From: Scortum barcoo
Lineage: Eukaryota > Chordata > Actinopteri > Centrarchiformes > Terapontidae
NCBI GenBank assembly: GCA_023238725.1
Contig: CM041534.1
Span: 1,756,501-1,820,500, forward strand
DNA length: 64,000 bases
Reading direction: 5' to 3'
In this document: one piece after another, positions 50,687 to 63,900 of the stretch
Layout of the letters: each line of letters begins with the position of its first letter
How positions within the stretch are numbered: position 1 is the stretch's first letter
Notes under the pieces: generated by a model
Database searches by the model: none
What the model saw: the letters and a program-made list of their open reading frames with translations, nothing else
Told to the model about the DNA's origin: nothing
Translations under genes and position numbers: made by a program

Positions 50687-52363
50687 CTGGTAGGAAGAAA
50701 GACAGAAAACACAGAAACACGTTAGAGATTTAGGCATTCAGCACAAAGCTTTGAGTCACATGGTCTTTCAGGTCAAAATAGAAATCACGCAAACCATGAT
50801 GAGGAGATGAGTTTATTTTGAAATCCAGTCTTTTCACATAAATCAAGCCACGTGTCAACACTGACCCTGTTCTGAAAGTGGCTACTCTCACGAACTCAAG
50901 AGCTGATACAGGTAGATGCTGTACCTCATGAGGGATCTGACTTCCTTTTAAAGTGTGGATTTGAGTTACTTCAAGAAAACTACCATAAGTAAAAATTGAC
51001 AGCATAATTATTTTTCATTGAAATGTGTTTCTTTGAAAAACGCTTTTTTTTTTCACACTGCACATGCAAAAGAGTGATTTGTAGCAGCAAGACGTGAAAT
51101 AATGCAAACGTGGATCAAACTAAGGTTACAAATGAAATCAAATTTTAGTGGGGAGGAGATGCAAAGCTTTGACTGCCACATGAGAAGTTATGTTCCAAAT
51201 TTATCACTGACTACAGCACACACGGCGTGATGAAATGCACCTCATCCTTAAGATCACATCAGTCAAGACTTGGGATTATGTACACGCTGACATGACTTCC
51301 ACCTCTGATCCCAAAAAGATCAAGAGACAAACAGGTTAGCAAAAAAAAAGCAGTGCTGCCTGACACACTCATTTGCTTCATGTTAAAAAAAAGTTCTCTA
51401 TCTCAGTGCAGAGTAACTCACTGGATTCATACTGTGTACTAAATATACCAACAGTATACGAAGACTTTTAGATAACCATGACAGCATTGCAAGTTGGCAA
51501 CCAAGAGACCCATCTTTTAAACCCCTGATGATGTAATGCTTTTTGGCCTGGAGCTGCCCCCAACACTGACAAAGTCCTTGTATTTATGCACATACTTAGC
51601 TAATACAGGTAATTCCAACTTTGATTCTGAGAATGTTCATTGTTTGTCCGATAATTAAGTTAGATCCTAGCTTTCGGGTTAAATTTACACCATGTGCTCA
51701 TGATGTTTCAAAGATTCTATAGTTCCTGAGCTGTTCTGAAAGCATGTATCTCCGTTTGTTAGCTCAGGAGGCAGACACACTACAGTTCCTACACTCAGCC
51801 TAATTAATGTTCATGACCTCAAGCTACAATAAGAATATTAGACGAGTAGGTGAAGATATAAAATGTTGATTTAATCAGACACACTAATATAACAGGTGTG
51901 GCCTGCTTACTTCTGTATTTTTTGCTGCAGTCTTTTTATTTGTACTTTGATAAGCTTAAAATATCGCAATGACATGCCTAAAAGTTTCGCAGGGAGTTTC
52001 TCCTGAAATTGACTGAAAGGTTCTTGATTAAATAATCACCTCTCTGCTGGTCCTGAACTACAAATCACACTCACCACCCGAGCTCAAAGTGTGCCGTTCA
52101 ATTTCCGTCTCAAACAATCTTTGACTGAATACAGACATCAGCTTGCACAAACACTTAAAGCAGACAACAGACACGTTTCTTTGTCTGCCTGCTGCCTCCA
52201 AATCTTCTACTTTACTTTTGCTAATAATAAAAGTTTGAGGTTAGATAATCGGTTTAATTTGAATTTTTTTCTGTCTTTTTCATATACAGTATGACCTCTT
52301 CATACCGTAACTGGATCTGAAATATCGCCACCCAAACTGAGTGGCATATTCATCTTTTTGAAA

Positions 52364-52388
52364 CAAACAACAAACAAACAAACAAACA
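52364..52388. repeat. (AAAC)n simple repeat
   Basis: About six imperfect AAAC units. Confidence 0.85.
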
Positions 52389-53343
52389 CTTTGAACATTC
52401 TGATTAGTTCGTCATTGCTGTAACCCTGGACCGACAATTAAAAAAGCAAACAAAAAACTATACCAAAAAACTGACCCCAGTGACAACACACATGTACTGT
52501 GCTGCACATCAATAATTCTGATCTGATTCCTTCACCCAGGTTAAAATAATATCAACATTGTCTGTTTTTGGACAAATGCAAGTTTTTTTTTCTGCAGGGT
52601 AACAACAGCATATCAGTGTAACAGAAAACAAAGCCAGACTCATAATACACCGGGGTATTTACACCACTTAAAACCAGGATTTGGCAGAGAACTTATTGAT
52701 AGTATCAGTAACAGCCCTGTGTGCCAATTTTTTTTTTTTTGTTGTTTTTTTTTTTTGTTTTAATTAATGGACGCGTTGTAAATTTGGCATGATTTTGCAA
52801 TGGCTGTGAAAACAGCCTTTCAAATCCAAAATACCCTGAAGTTTAAGTAAGCCTACAAACATGGGGGGATGAATTCAGTGTGAGGAGCTTCAGCGTCTGG
52901 CTGATTAGTCTGCAGGTCTCAGCACATGTTATCACACGTAGTCCATATACGTACATATGTAGCAAGTCAACCAGGGAACTTCACACACCCAGCAGCACTT
53001 CTTAACCCCAGAGTCACACACACAGCATTCGTGGTACATACAGTGAAAAAATTGTGGTTCGCAGTTTATCACACCCTGGCTAAAACGAATGTGTGGAGGC
53101 TGTGTGTGGTGCTGAATGAGGGGAAAATGAAGGTGTGCGGGAGATTTGAAGGAATCTGCTGTAAATAGAAGGAGGCTCTCTATCAGCAACCACAGTGACA
53201 GTAAATAAAGCTAATGGGACCTTATAAGTGAAGGGACTGTAAAGTCGAAGGGAAAGAATAATCCAGAGGCATGTTGAAGTTGTTGGTTGTATCAAAGTAA
53301 TTATCACATTCACCTATCACAGTATTTGGAAACTTATTGTGGA

Positions 53344-53355
53344 GTTACTACAATA
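53344..53355. repeat. Target-site duplication, left copy
   Basis: The 12 bases GTTACTACAATA immediately precede the (CTTCAT)n tail of the minus-strand LINE and recur perfectly at 56791-56802. Confidence 0.9.
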
Positions 53356-56300
53356 TCTTCATCTTCTTCATCTTCTTCATCCGCTTGGTCCGGGACCGGG
53401 TCGCGGAGGCAGCAGTCTGAGCAGAGATGCCCAGACTTCCCTCACCCCAGACACTTCCTCCAGCTCTTCCGGGGGGACCCCGAGGCGTTCCCAGGCCAGC
53501 CGAGAGACATAGTTTCTCCAGCGTGTCCTGGGTCTTCCCAGGCCTCCTCTCCGGTGGGACATGCCTGGAACACCTCCCTAGGGGAGGCGTCCAGGGGGCA
53601 TCCGAAATAGATGCCCAAGCCACCTCAGCTGACTCTCTCGATGCGCTGAAGGAGCAGCGGCTCTACTCCGAGCTCCTCCCGAGTGGACCGAAGCTTCACC
53701 CCTATCTCTAAGGGAGCGCCCAGCCACCCTGCTGGAGGAAACTCATTTCTGGCGCTTGTATCATCGATCGATCTTGTCTTCTTTTGGTCATTACCCAGTA
53801 AAGTTCATGACCATAGGTGAGGGTGGGAACGTAGATTGACCGGTAAATCGAGAGCTTCATGCCTTTAAACGACTCAGCTCCTTCTTCACCACGACGGTCC
53901 GGTACACCGACCGCATAACTGCGGACGCTGCACCAATCCGCCTGTCAATCTCACGCTCGATCTTTCCTCACTCGCGTGAACAAGACCCCGAGATACTTGA
54001 ACTCCTCCACTTGAGGCAGGACCTCTCCACCCACCTGGAGAGGGCACGCCACCCTTTTCCGGTCGAGAACCATGGCCTCGGATTTGGAGGTGCTGATTCT
54101 CATCCCAGCCGCTTCACACACTCGGCTGCAAACGCTGCTCCAGTACATGCTGAAGGTCCTGGCTACCTGATGAAGCCCATCAGGACAACATCATCCGCAA
54201 AAAGCAGAGATGAAATCCTGTGGTTCCCAAACCGTGGACTCCCTCCGGCCCCTGGCTACGCCTAGAAATCCTGTCCATAAAGATTATGAACAGGACCGGT
54301 GACAAAGGGCAACCCTGCCGGAGTCCAACATGCACTGGGAACAGGTCTGACTTACTGCCGGCAATGCGAACCAAGCTCCTGCTCCGGTCGTACAGAGACC
54401 GAACAGCCCTTAGCAAAGGCCCCCGGACCCCATACTCGCGGAGCACCCCCCACAGAATACCACGAGGGACACGGTCGAATGCCTTCTCCAGATCCACAAA
54501 GCACATGTGGACTGGTTGGGCAAACTCCCATAAACCCTCAAGCACCCTGTGGAGGGTATAGAGCTGGTCCAGTGTTCCACGACCAGAACGAAAACCGCAT
54601 TGTTCCTCCTGAATCCGAGGGTCGACTATCGGCCGAATTCTCCTCTCCAGTACCCTGGCGTAGACCTTCCCGGGGAGGCTGAGAAGTGTGATCCCCCTGT
54701 AGTTGGAACACACTCTCCGGTCCCCTTTTTAAAAAGAGGGACCACCACCCCAGTTTGCCACTCCAGAGGCACTGTCCCCAACCTCCATGCAATGTTGCAA
54801 AGGCGTGTCAGCCAAGACAGCCCCACAACATCCAGAGATTTGAGGTACTACTCAGGGCGGATCTCATCCACCCCCAGGCGCCTTGCCACCTGGAGGAGCT
54901 TATGAACTACCTCAGTGACTTCGGCTTGGGTGATGGACGAGTCCACCTCAGAGACCCCAGCCTCCGCTTCCTCATTGGAAGGCAAGTCGGTGGGATTGAG
55001 GAGAGATCCTCGAAGTATTGCATTTCTTCCACTCGTCCTGGACAATGTCCCCAGTCGAGGTCAACAGCTCCCCACCTGCACTGTAAACAGTGTTGGCAGA
55101 GTACTGCTTCCCCCTTCTGAGGCGCCGGACGGTTTGCCAGAATCTCTTCGAGGCCGACCGATAGTCCTCCTCCATGGCCTCACCGAACTCCTCCCAGACC
55201 CGAGTTTTTGCCTCCAGGACCGTCCGGGCTGCAGCTTGCTTGGCCTGCCGGTACCTGTCAACTGCGTCAGGAGTCCCACAGGCCAACATGGTCCGATAGG
55301 ACTCCTTCTTCAGCCTGACGGCATCCCTTACTTCCGGTGTCCACCACCGGGTTCGGGGTTGCCGCCACGACAGGCACCAGAGACCTTGCGTCCACAACTT
55401 CGAACTGCCGCGTCGACAATGGAGGCAGAGAACATGGTCCACTCGGACTCAATGTCCCCAGCCTCCCTCGGAATCTGTGAGAAGCTCTTCCGGAGGTGGG
55501 AGTTGAAGACCTCCCTGACAGAGGGCTCGGCCAGACGTTCCCAACAGACCCTCACAACACGTTTGGGTCTGCCAGGTCTGTCCAACTTCCTCCTCTGCCA
55601 GCGGATCCAACTCACCACCAGGTGGTGATCGGTTGACAACTCAGCCCCTCTCTTTACCCGAGTGTCCAAGACATACGGCCGGAGATCAGATGAAACGACA
55701 ACAAAGTCGATCATCGACCTCCGAGCCTAGGGTGTCCTGGTGCCACGTGCACTGATGGACACCCTTATATGCTCGAACAGGGTGTTCGTTATGGACAATG
55801 GACTGTAAACCATGACTAGCACAGAAGTCCAATAACAGAACACCGCTTCGGGTTCAGATCAGGGAGGCCGTTCCTCCCGATCACGCCCCTCCAAGGTATC
55901 ACTGTTGTTGCCCACGTGAGCGTTGAAGTCCCCCAGTAGAACAATGGAGTCCCCAGTCGGAGCACTATCAAGTACCCCTCCCAGGGACTCCAAGAAGGCC
56001 TGGAGTACTCTGTACTGCTGTTCGGCCCGTAGGCACAAACAACAGCAAGAGACCTATCCCCAACCCGAAGGCGCAGGGAAGCGACCCTCTCGTTCACCGG
56101 AGTGAACTCCAACACATGGCGGCTGAGCTGGGGAGAGCTATAAGCAAGCCCACAGCTCAGCTCGGGCCATGCTCACCCTGGGCAACTCCAGAGTAGTGGA
56201 GGGTCCAGCCCCTCTCAAGGAGCTGGGTTCCAGAGCCCAAGCTATGCGTGGAGGTGAGCCCGACTATCTCTAGCCGGTACCTCTCAACCTCCCGCACTTT

Positions 56301-56790
56301 GAGCTCAGGCTCCTTCCCCCCCAGCGAGGTGACATTCCATGTCCCTATTGCCAGAGTTTTGGTCCAGGGATTGGGTCGTCGAGGCCCCCCGCCACGACTG
56401 CTACCCAAACCACATTGCACCGGCCCCTCATGGACCTTCCTGCGGGTGGTGAGCCTACTGGAAGGCGGGCCCACGTCGCCATTTCGGGCTGAGCCCGGCC
56501 GGGTCCCGTGGGCAAAGACCCGGCCACCAGGCGCTCGCCTGCGAGCCCCAACCCCAGGCCTGGCTCCAGGGTGGGGCCCCTGTAACGCCAATCCGGGCGA
56601 CGTAACGGTCCTTGATGTTCTTCTGTTCATGATGGGCTTTGTGAACCGCTCTTAGTCTGGCCCGTCACCTAGGACCTGTTTGCCATGGGAGACCCTACCA
56701 GGGGCGTAATGCCCCCGACAACATAGCTCCTAGGATCATTCGGGCACACAAACCCCTCCACCACAGTTAAGGTGGCGGTTCAAGGAGGGG
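53356..56790 (-). mobile_element. Apparently full-length APE-type LINE (RTE/I-like, single ORF), recent insertion
   Basis: The 3,435 bp element is bounded by a perfect 12 bp target-site duplication. In its own orientation (minus) it starts with a GC-rich 5' region near 56790. It then encodes an endonuclease, a reverse transcriptase and a C-terminal domain, and it ends in a (GATGAA)n microsatellite tail next to the left duplication. A short single-ORF layout with a microsatellite tail is typical of RTE-like elements, but I could not decide between RTE and I/Nimb-like clades. The insertion lies in the same orientation as the host gene, about 2.7 kb upstream of the Ig1 exon. Its GC content contrasts sharply with the surrounding intron. 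Frameshifts throughout make it inactive. Confidence 0.92.
53370..56630 (-). pseudogene. Endonuclease/reverse-transcriptase polyprotein of the 3.4 kb LINE, frameshifted
   Basis: The frame starts MNRRTSRTVTS at 56630, followed by an Arg/Gly/Pro-rich leader of about 90 residues. The endonuclease begins with LAIGTWNVTSLGGKEPEL (IGTWNV at 56331-56348). It continues with AYGPNSSTEYS, LLGDFNAHVGN (shifted frame, near 55910-55930) and STDHHLVVSW, the catalytic His region. The reverse transcriptase shows CSNYRGITLLSLPGKVYARV, EEQCGFRSGRGTLDQLYTL, HMCFVDLEKAFDRVP (first Asp), GLRQGCPLSPVLF and LLFADDVVL (Asp pair, 54190-54201). After that come STSKSEAMVLDRK, FKYLGVLFT and YVPTLTYGHEL. The C-terminus reads RPRTRWRNYVSRLAWERLG and WASLLRLLPPRPGPG. 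Several indels separate these blocks into different frames. All core motifs are present, so the decay is recent and mild. Confidence 0.9.
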
Positions 56791-56802
56791 GTTACTACAA
56801 TA
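56791..56802. repeat. Target-site duplication, right copy
   Basis: GTTACTACAATA, identical to 53344-53355, marks the 5' boundary of the minus-strand LINE. Confidence 0.9.
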
Positions 56803-57255
56803 CTACCGTGTAATTTAGAATAATCAAAGCCCCTATTCTGTACCAACTTGTGCTGGTGATGTATCACATAACTAAAACAGGAAACACTGTACACTGTGGA
56901 AAGGTTTCCATACTGATAGAGGTGACACTTTTGTCATGTTCATCTAGCTCCATAAAATGTTGTCTTGGATCCAAACACTGAGGGACTACCAGTTTACTTA
57001 GATGAAGCTATAGACATTAGAGGGAAGAGCTCTTATTTGCTGAACTCATACAATGGAGTGGTACCACTGCGACTGCCTTATAACAAATGTGGAACAAAGA
57101 ATTATTTCCAAAAGGGCCAGTGAGTTCCCTTCATATTTGTCCTTAGAGTGGTACATTCTCCACAGAACAAGGCTCTGAAAGTTACCTTCAATTTGAGGCT
57201 GATTATTTATATTTGCAAAGCCTGCAAGGAAATTAAAACTTTTGGTCAGAGCCCC

Positions 57256-57289
57256 ACAAGACATGTTTGTGAGCACAAACATGTCTTGT
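57256..57289. repeat. 34 bp near-perfect palindrome with two p53-type half-sites
   Basis: The left arm ACAAGACATGTTTGTG and the right arm CACAAACATGTCTTGT are exact reverse complements, separated by AG. Each arm carries a decamer fitting RRRCWWGYYY (AGACATGTTT and AAACATGTCT), with eight bases between the decamers. It could be a p53-family binding site, the footprint of an excised inverted repeat, or chance. Only the palindrome itself is certain. Confidence 0.9.
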
Positions 57290-58869
57290 TGAGGAACCCT
57301 AATGATCTTAAATCGGGAAGTAAAACATTAAAGGTCTAAAGGTCAGTGAGACACACACTTTAAATGGAATAAATAGGGCCTTATTTTGAAAAGCTGTTAA
57401 CTCATAATGTTAAGTATCTCTACTCTGTCTCATCACTTCTCTTTTTGTTTTCTAGTTGTATGCTGTTCTACATTTTGAAAAACGTATTTACTCCAGCATG
57501 AATTTGCATTAGTTACCTATCACCTTTACTGAAAAGCCCTGGTCATTAGATGAACATATAAATTATTATTAGAAACATATAAATTATATGGGTGCAGAAA
57601 TATGTCAAGGTGATAATGACTTCTGCCTAGCAGCAATTTAAATAACCTGAAATGATTTGTTGATATGAGTTTAAACTCCACTTAGGATTAGCTGAAAAGG
57701 TTTGTTTTTTCTCAGCTAAAGTGAACTGCTTTAATGAGGATAAAAATCCTAGAGTGGTGAGACTTTACCAGATGATCTTGTAACCTTCTGACTGTATATA
57801 TTATATTTCAGTTCTGGACATCACTAACCTTGTTCAGTTAATTTAGCATGTATGTTTCAAGTATGAGTAGTGGTCATTGCTGACATGTGCAAGCCACAGT
57901 GCTTTGGTTAGATGAGCTGCAGGCAACAGACTCTTCTTTCAGTTAGTTTTTGAGAACCAGCACATGTTCAATGCGTCACCAGGGTAAAAAATGTCTCTTA
58001 CGACACATCGCAAAATCTGGTGCTGATCTCTCATTCTAGAGCTTGGCTGTCTATTACGTGTCCTGGCCCTGATGTTGATCCACTGACTATATCCACTTGT
58101 TTATTTTAAATGTATTCATCTTAAATTTTAAATATAAACTCACAGTGATAGCACAGGGTATCTGTTTAAGATCAGAAAATAAATCCACTGACACAAGTCT
58201 TTGAGGACATTATATGAGCAAATACTTAGAAAATAATTAATGTTATACTTTTATTATCATTTATACTATTGTGTGTCTGTGTGCAAATATGCATCCACAT
58301 CTACAGGGGGTACACACAGAAAAAGTAAGAGAACGCAAGTGCAAACACACCAATGTTGATATTCTCCACTTCTTCCTGAAGAAATATACAGTAACCATTT
58401 TTTTCACAGGGGTCATTGCTTTTGGAGAGCAATGCTCCGGTAGTATTTTCAAGCAACAAACAGATAAAAATATGAAGTTCATATTAAGGCTAGCACAACA
58501 AACTTGAAAATCTCTGCACGCACCAAAAAAAAATGAAAAAAAAAAAACACACACCTAAGTAGTTCATAAATAAATGAGGTCATAAAATGTAAATGTAAGA
58601 GGTTATCTCCCTCCTCTGCTACTTCCATGGCAAGAGCCGCGGTGGTACTGTAAGATACAGTCCAATGCATGCCAAGGCATTGCAAAGGAGAAAAGGCAGA
58701 AGGTGAATGTGCAACAGGCGGAAGCTTTTTAATTCATTCTATTAGTCTTCCTCTGCAGTTACTTCGTAAACACGGCCAGGGAAAGTTTTTTTAGTCCATG
58801 CTGTGTTCGGCACTGTCCTGCTTCATATTCATAATGTTGCACACATTCACAATAGGAGCTGTTCAGTTC

Positions 58870-59085
58870 TGTCCTCCTCTGCTGGTTTGTGAGTCACTCC
58901 TGTGGAGCTATCAGAGGTTAAGTGCTCAAGGGCACCTTGACAGCAGCTACTTTGGAAGGAAGAGCATCAGTAATCCTTTTTTTTCTGTGAAAATCTATTA
59001 TTCCCAACTGGTCCTGGGTTTCAAACCACTGACCTTCCTGTGTGTGTCTTTGACCTTTAAATTGGCCCACTTACCTGGGGAGATA
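58870..59085 (-). mobile_element. Degenerate SINE-like fish repeat
   Basis: Phrases such as GTGCTCAAGGGCACCTTGAC, CAACTGGTCCTGGGTTTC and AAACCACTGACCTTCCTGTG match the usual 'CTCAAGGGCACCT ... CCGGTCCGGGGATTCGAACC' fish repeat. In reverse complement GGTCAGTGGTTTGAAACCC has the form of an RNA polymerase III B box. A clear A box was not found. The copy is old and its ends are uncertain. Confidence 0.6.
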
Positions 59086-60444
59086 TCTCTTTATCCAGAT
59101 AGATTTAGTGTGATTTGTCAAAGTTAGGGATCAAACCCAACAGTGGAGCTTGTTTTTTGTGCTCACAGGCAACAAAAATGCATCTGAAAAACTACGTAGT
59201 TTCCCCACATACTGTAGGAATACACAGTTTGTGCGGCCTTTTCCTCGACAAATACAATTTTGTTCACAGCAATGTCTGTAGATCACAACGAGTAACCATG
59301 TGAAGTCTTCTGTAACAAGAAAGATGCTGTTGAAAGTTGTATTGGGATGACAAACATTTCTACAGCAGACATCCCTTGACCTTAATAAATGACACTGGAT
59401 GTTCTGGATGGATTTACTGTTTATGTACCTTGGGGAAAGTATCCTTTAAGAAAGCACATAGACTGTCCTAAACTACTGCACTCCTGGGTCCATTTAGTTG
59501 TTGTCTTGGCTTTTTCTGATTTGTGTGGATAAAACAAACATAGACAGTGTCACATCCAGATATTTCCTGCTCAGCTACAATAGCAGCACTGTTCAACAGG
59601 GATACAGGGAGAAATCAATCTCAGCAAAGGAAGAGGTACAAGCTTCTCTACTGACAGGAGACTCAATAAACCAGGATCTAATGCAGACACAGTACCTGAC
59701 TGGAAACCCCTGTCTATTTCTGCTTCTAATGCTGTAACCTATTCATAAATAACTTGTTTAAAAATGTGCAGTTACATTCTCTAGAGGATGAGACAAGGAA
59801 TTAGGAAGTACATAAAGCAAATTCAACATAACAGGTTCACCAATGAAGGGAATTAGGGGATGCAATCACAGAATACAGAAAGCTTTTACAATCAAATATT
59901 TACAGAGCGCTCTTCTTAACAAGGATCTTCATGTGAGGTATTTTGTTCATACCTTTGACGGGGTTTTCCAAACCTTGCTGACAAGATGGCACATTAGGTC
60001 TCAAACCTTAACGTCAGACAGCAGACAGCTTTCAGATTGGCTGCACTTGTGAGATCCGGCTCTTGGAGAGAGGCCAGAAGTGGGTGGCACTGTCAAAAAC
60101 TGTCCTGCCGTAACACTCAGCTGACAGTCAGAGTGTGTTTCTCATTTGAACTTCATGATGTGATGACATCTGAGGTTGTGTTTCAAATGAAATTCTCCAT
60201 GCTCCCTTTAGAGCTCAACTCCATCAGTGTGGCAAGATAAAGTTTTATCTGATTAAAGGATCATTTCATGCATTTTTCAAGGTTTTTCTTTTCTTTTTTT
60301 TTTTTTGTTTTTTTTGGTTTGGTCAGCCAGGCTCGCAGAGTGGCAATATGGGATTAGTAATATTGGTCGGTTCATCACTGTCCTCCAGCTTAATGATAAA
60401 TAGATTGTCAGGAAAACATCCATGGTCCTCAGAAGATAAATATA

Positions 60445-60900
60445 CAACTGACTTTGGTGCTCCCTTTACTTTTCCTCAAACGCCACCATGAGGTTGACAG
60501 TTTTAGTTAATTGTCTTAACAACGACAGGATGGGATGAACCTTGGTACAGATAGCCATGGTGGCCAGAGGATGAACCATAATGTCTCGGCCTCCGACCTT
60601 CTTCTACTGCTACAGTGAGCTTTACGTTGGTTTGGATGGATTGTCATATGGATGTCTATGTCCCACTGAGAATTAATTCTCACCTTAACCCTTAACTTTT
60701 CATTTTATGCAATCTTTGGCTCAAAATGTGTTACTTGAAAAACCTAAGCATGCTAAACTAAGATGATGAACAAGATAAAAATTAAAGCTGGTAAAAACAC
60801 AAGCATGCTAATGTTGTCAATGTGAGCATATTAGCATGCTGACTTTAGCATTGAGCCCAAAGCACCACTGTGCCCAGACACAGCCTCGCAGAGCTGTAAA
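60445..60900 (+). repeat. High-copy fish interspersed repeat (same family as 22700-22975)
   Basis: It reads ACTTTGGTGCTCCC, ACGCCACCATGAGGTTGACA, TGGTACAGATAGCCATGG, CCAGAGGATGAACC, CATGCTAAACTAAGATGATG, GAGCATATTAGCATGCTGAC and AAAGCACCACTGTGCCCAG, ending CAGCCTCGCAGAGCTG. I recognise the 'GCATGCTAA' and 'CACCACTGTGCC' blocks as parts of one widespread teleost repeat. The middle (60580-60690) is decayed or replaced. Confidence 0.78.
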
Positions 60901-63900
60901 TGAGGGTGAAATATTTGAGAAAAACTGCGTGTTAGTACTCTGTGGTAATTTTGTGGAAAAATATTCACCCTCATGATGAGGGACACATACAATGCTTTCA
61001 TCCTACACAAAATTGTGTAAAATGGCTATGTGTTAGATTTTCCACATTTTCCTCTGCCATAGCTGCTTTTACTTTGCATTCTAATAATACTCTGTGCAGG
61101 AGATACCATAGCATTTCGGTAAAGACAGAAATATCTTCTGAATCTGGTCTGTAGAGCAAAGCCTCTGCAGCAGCTTGCGCAAAAATATGTTTTCTTTGAA
61201 TAAAGTACACAAAGTTAAGATGCTACTCTTATTCCATCAATTTACTAACTGTTGTTACAGTTCATTCTTAAGAACTGCCATTTATCCAGAGTGTATTCAA
61301 GGTTCTTGCTATTTTCATTAAACACCAACATTTTCAGGTCTAACTAGCCTGATCCTTCAGGGTGGACTCAGGTCCTCTTCTGTTTGCTTCTGTTTTTTGA
61401 TGGTTTTATTTCATTTTATTCTGTGGCACACTGACATTGCATGAAGCCGGTCAAGGTGTCCAAACACATTTACTTAAATATGTTTGCACTCCACTGAATA
61501 CAACTGGCAGCATTCACAGGTGGGTTTAAAATCTCACAGTAGAAGACTTGTTGTCAGGTTAAAGTAGCAGCAACTGGTGAGCGGAGGAGTCAAACGGTGG
61601 TTATATCTTCACCAGTCAAACACAGCTGTCAACAGCATGGACCGTAGTGCACACTGGGAATTGGAAAAGACTACTGGAATCTAGGACAGAAATGACAAAA
61701 CATAATAGAATACACTCACCTCATGTGGTAATGTTTTGAAAACCTGATTTTCTCAGGCAAACTTAAGGAGCATGTTCTCACAAGACTGTAAGCATCAACT
61801 GTGAGCTTTTGATATGCAGCAAAATCCCCAGAATGACAATCACATGAAGACTGTCAACATCCTGCTCACCCACCTAACAGGCACTGTGCTTTCTACTGTT
61901 ATTTTCCAAACCTAGAATCTTTTTTTTTTTTTTTGATATGCAGCACACCGCTGTCGCATTAATATTTCAGGTGCCAGACACTGAAACTAGAGGTGTACCC
62001 AAGAATCAGCTGCTTTCTCAGCAGCATGCAATAAAATGATAAAATAATACATTTCTACATTATTTGCTCAATTCTGCTATGAGGACTGAGAGAGAAACTG
62101 AAAACAGACACATCTGTGAGTTGGCTCTCCGCTTGTGGGCCTACAGGTATAATTTAATAGAGACTCTTGGCATAGTAAATGGAAAAAATTGCTATGGTAC
62201 TTGGCATGCGTTGCCCTCACAGACCTAAAGAGTGGTCAAAGAAAGTTAAATGTATTGTTTTGTGAAGTGCTGTGTGTTTGTGAGATATGAGGATCAAATT
62301 GAATATTTCACTTTGCAGTATTCAACAGCAGCAGAAGAGCCAACAACTGCCAAACATAAAGTGAATGTACTCTGTAACAATCATCACGTCACACTGCCCA
62401 ACATGTCATGCATATTTTTAGCATTCTCTGGAAAGCATTCTGGAAAAAGTGTCAGAAAAGATAAGGTTAGGACACACTGAGCTCTTTTCCTGCAGAGTCC
62501 CTGGGACAGAACGGGTGACAAAGGATTCATATTAAAGACAGATTATTGTTTTCTCACGACACAATGCCTAGCCTTCAATCCAATGGACCACACTGGATGA
62601 ATAGCATTACTCATACTGTCATATCCTACTGCCATTGCAGGGTCAGAGGAGACAGCCGTATGGGGATCCAGTTCTATCACAGTGCTCCATCAAAGTCGAG
62701 ACGTGAATCAGAAATAGTGGAGAAATACTCCCCACAGAACAAGCGTGATAGACATCTAAAGTAGAGAATATGTTACTCACTGCTGAGCCACTGTTGACCT
62801 TGTGTCTTTATTCACAGCCTATTAAATTCATTCATACTACTACTACATACTATATATTATATACATATAAGGCCCTGATTTGACTTACAGAACATTTGAC
62901 TGTACTGTTAGCTCTGTTAGAAACTGATTCTAATCATGAAATCATGGGTTAAACTCCAGTGTGTGAGAAGTTCATTTACTTCATACCATACATAAGGCAC
63001 GACATGACATTAAACACCTTTAAAGAAAATACCATTCTTTGTTTTTACTGAAGGGACACCTAAAGTAAGAACAACTGCTCACTGTGTGGTTATAGCCGAT
63101 AATGAAGTAGCATAAAATGGAATCTGGAATGGATGGATTGAGTAGACATCAGAGGGAAAATATGTACTTTGCGCTCCATATTTTTGACAGCTTAAGTTAC
63201 CGGTTAGCTTTGAGATTCAGATTTATGTAAACAAAACATTTAATGAGCTTATTAAATACAATGCACTGCTAAATATCAAACCAGCTGTTTCTAACATTTG
63301 AAAAGTAGGTTTGTTAAAATAATGTGTTTAGAAGAGAGTGGACTGTTTTGAAAATTTGAAGTACAACTCCCAGTTCTCTCTCTCCCTTTCTTTCTTTTGC
63401 TTTTCTTCATCGCTTCTCTGTTTACTCGTCTTTGTTGCTCACTTTTGCTGACAGTGACATTTTCCTCATGGCTTTGTTATCATTGGTTGTTTCTGCCACC
63501 ATGTCCCCTCTGCTCTTATTGGTTGTTTTGATTCAGGTGTGGTGGATTCTTAGTCCAATGAGCTTAGAGGCAGCAGGTGGAGCTAGAGGAGTCTGATTTT
63601 ATCACAGATTATCTGTCTCATGTACTTCTGTCAGGACAGAGTGAGAATTTTAGTAATTATGATTAAAAGCTATTATTACACAAGTTACCTACTTGCCTAC
63701 CTGCTTTAATGTCTAAACGACAGGAGAGCACTCGGGGTGCCGCTGACACCTCTGGAGTGAATTTACAAATGCACTCCTCTCAAATCATGCTTCACAGATC
63801 CAGCGGTCAGTGTGTTAGTTGTGCATGTAAATTGTGTGTTAAATAAGACAGTTATGGACACATTGGTGCTGAGGTGATAAGCTTATGTTAATTTCTTTTT

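Noticed and set aside
54915..55628. 237-codon plus-strand open frame, the longest in the window
   Set aside because: It is the antisense of the minus-strand LINE polyprotein, whose motifs (RYRQAKQAAARTVLEAKTRV, STDHHLVVSW) explain the sequence. GC-rich coding DNA often leaves long antisense frames.
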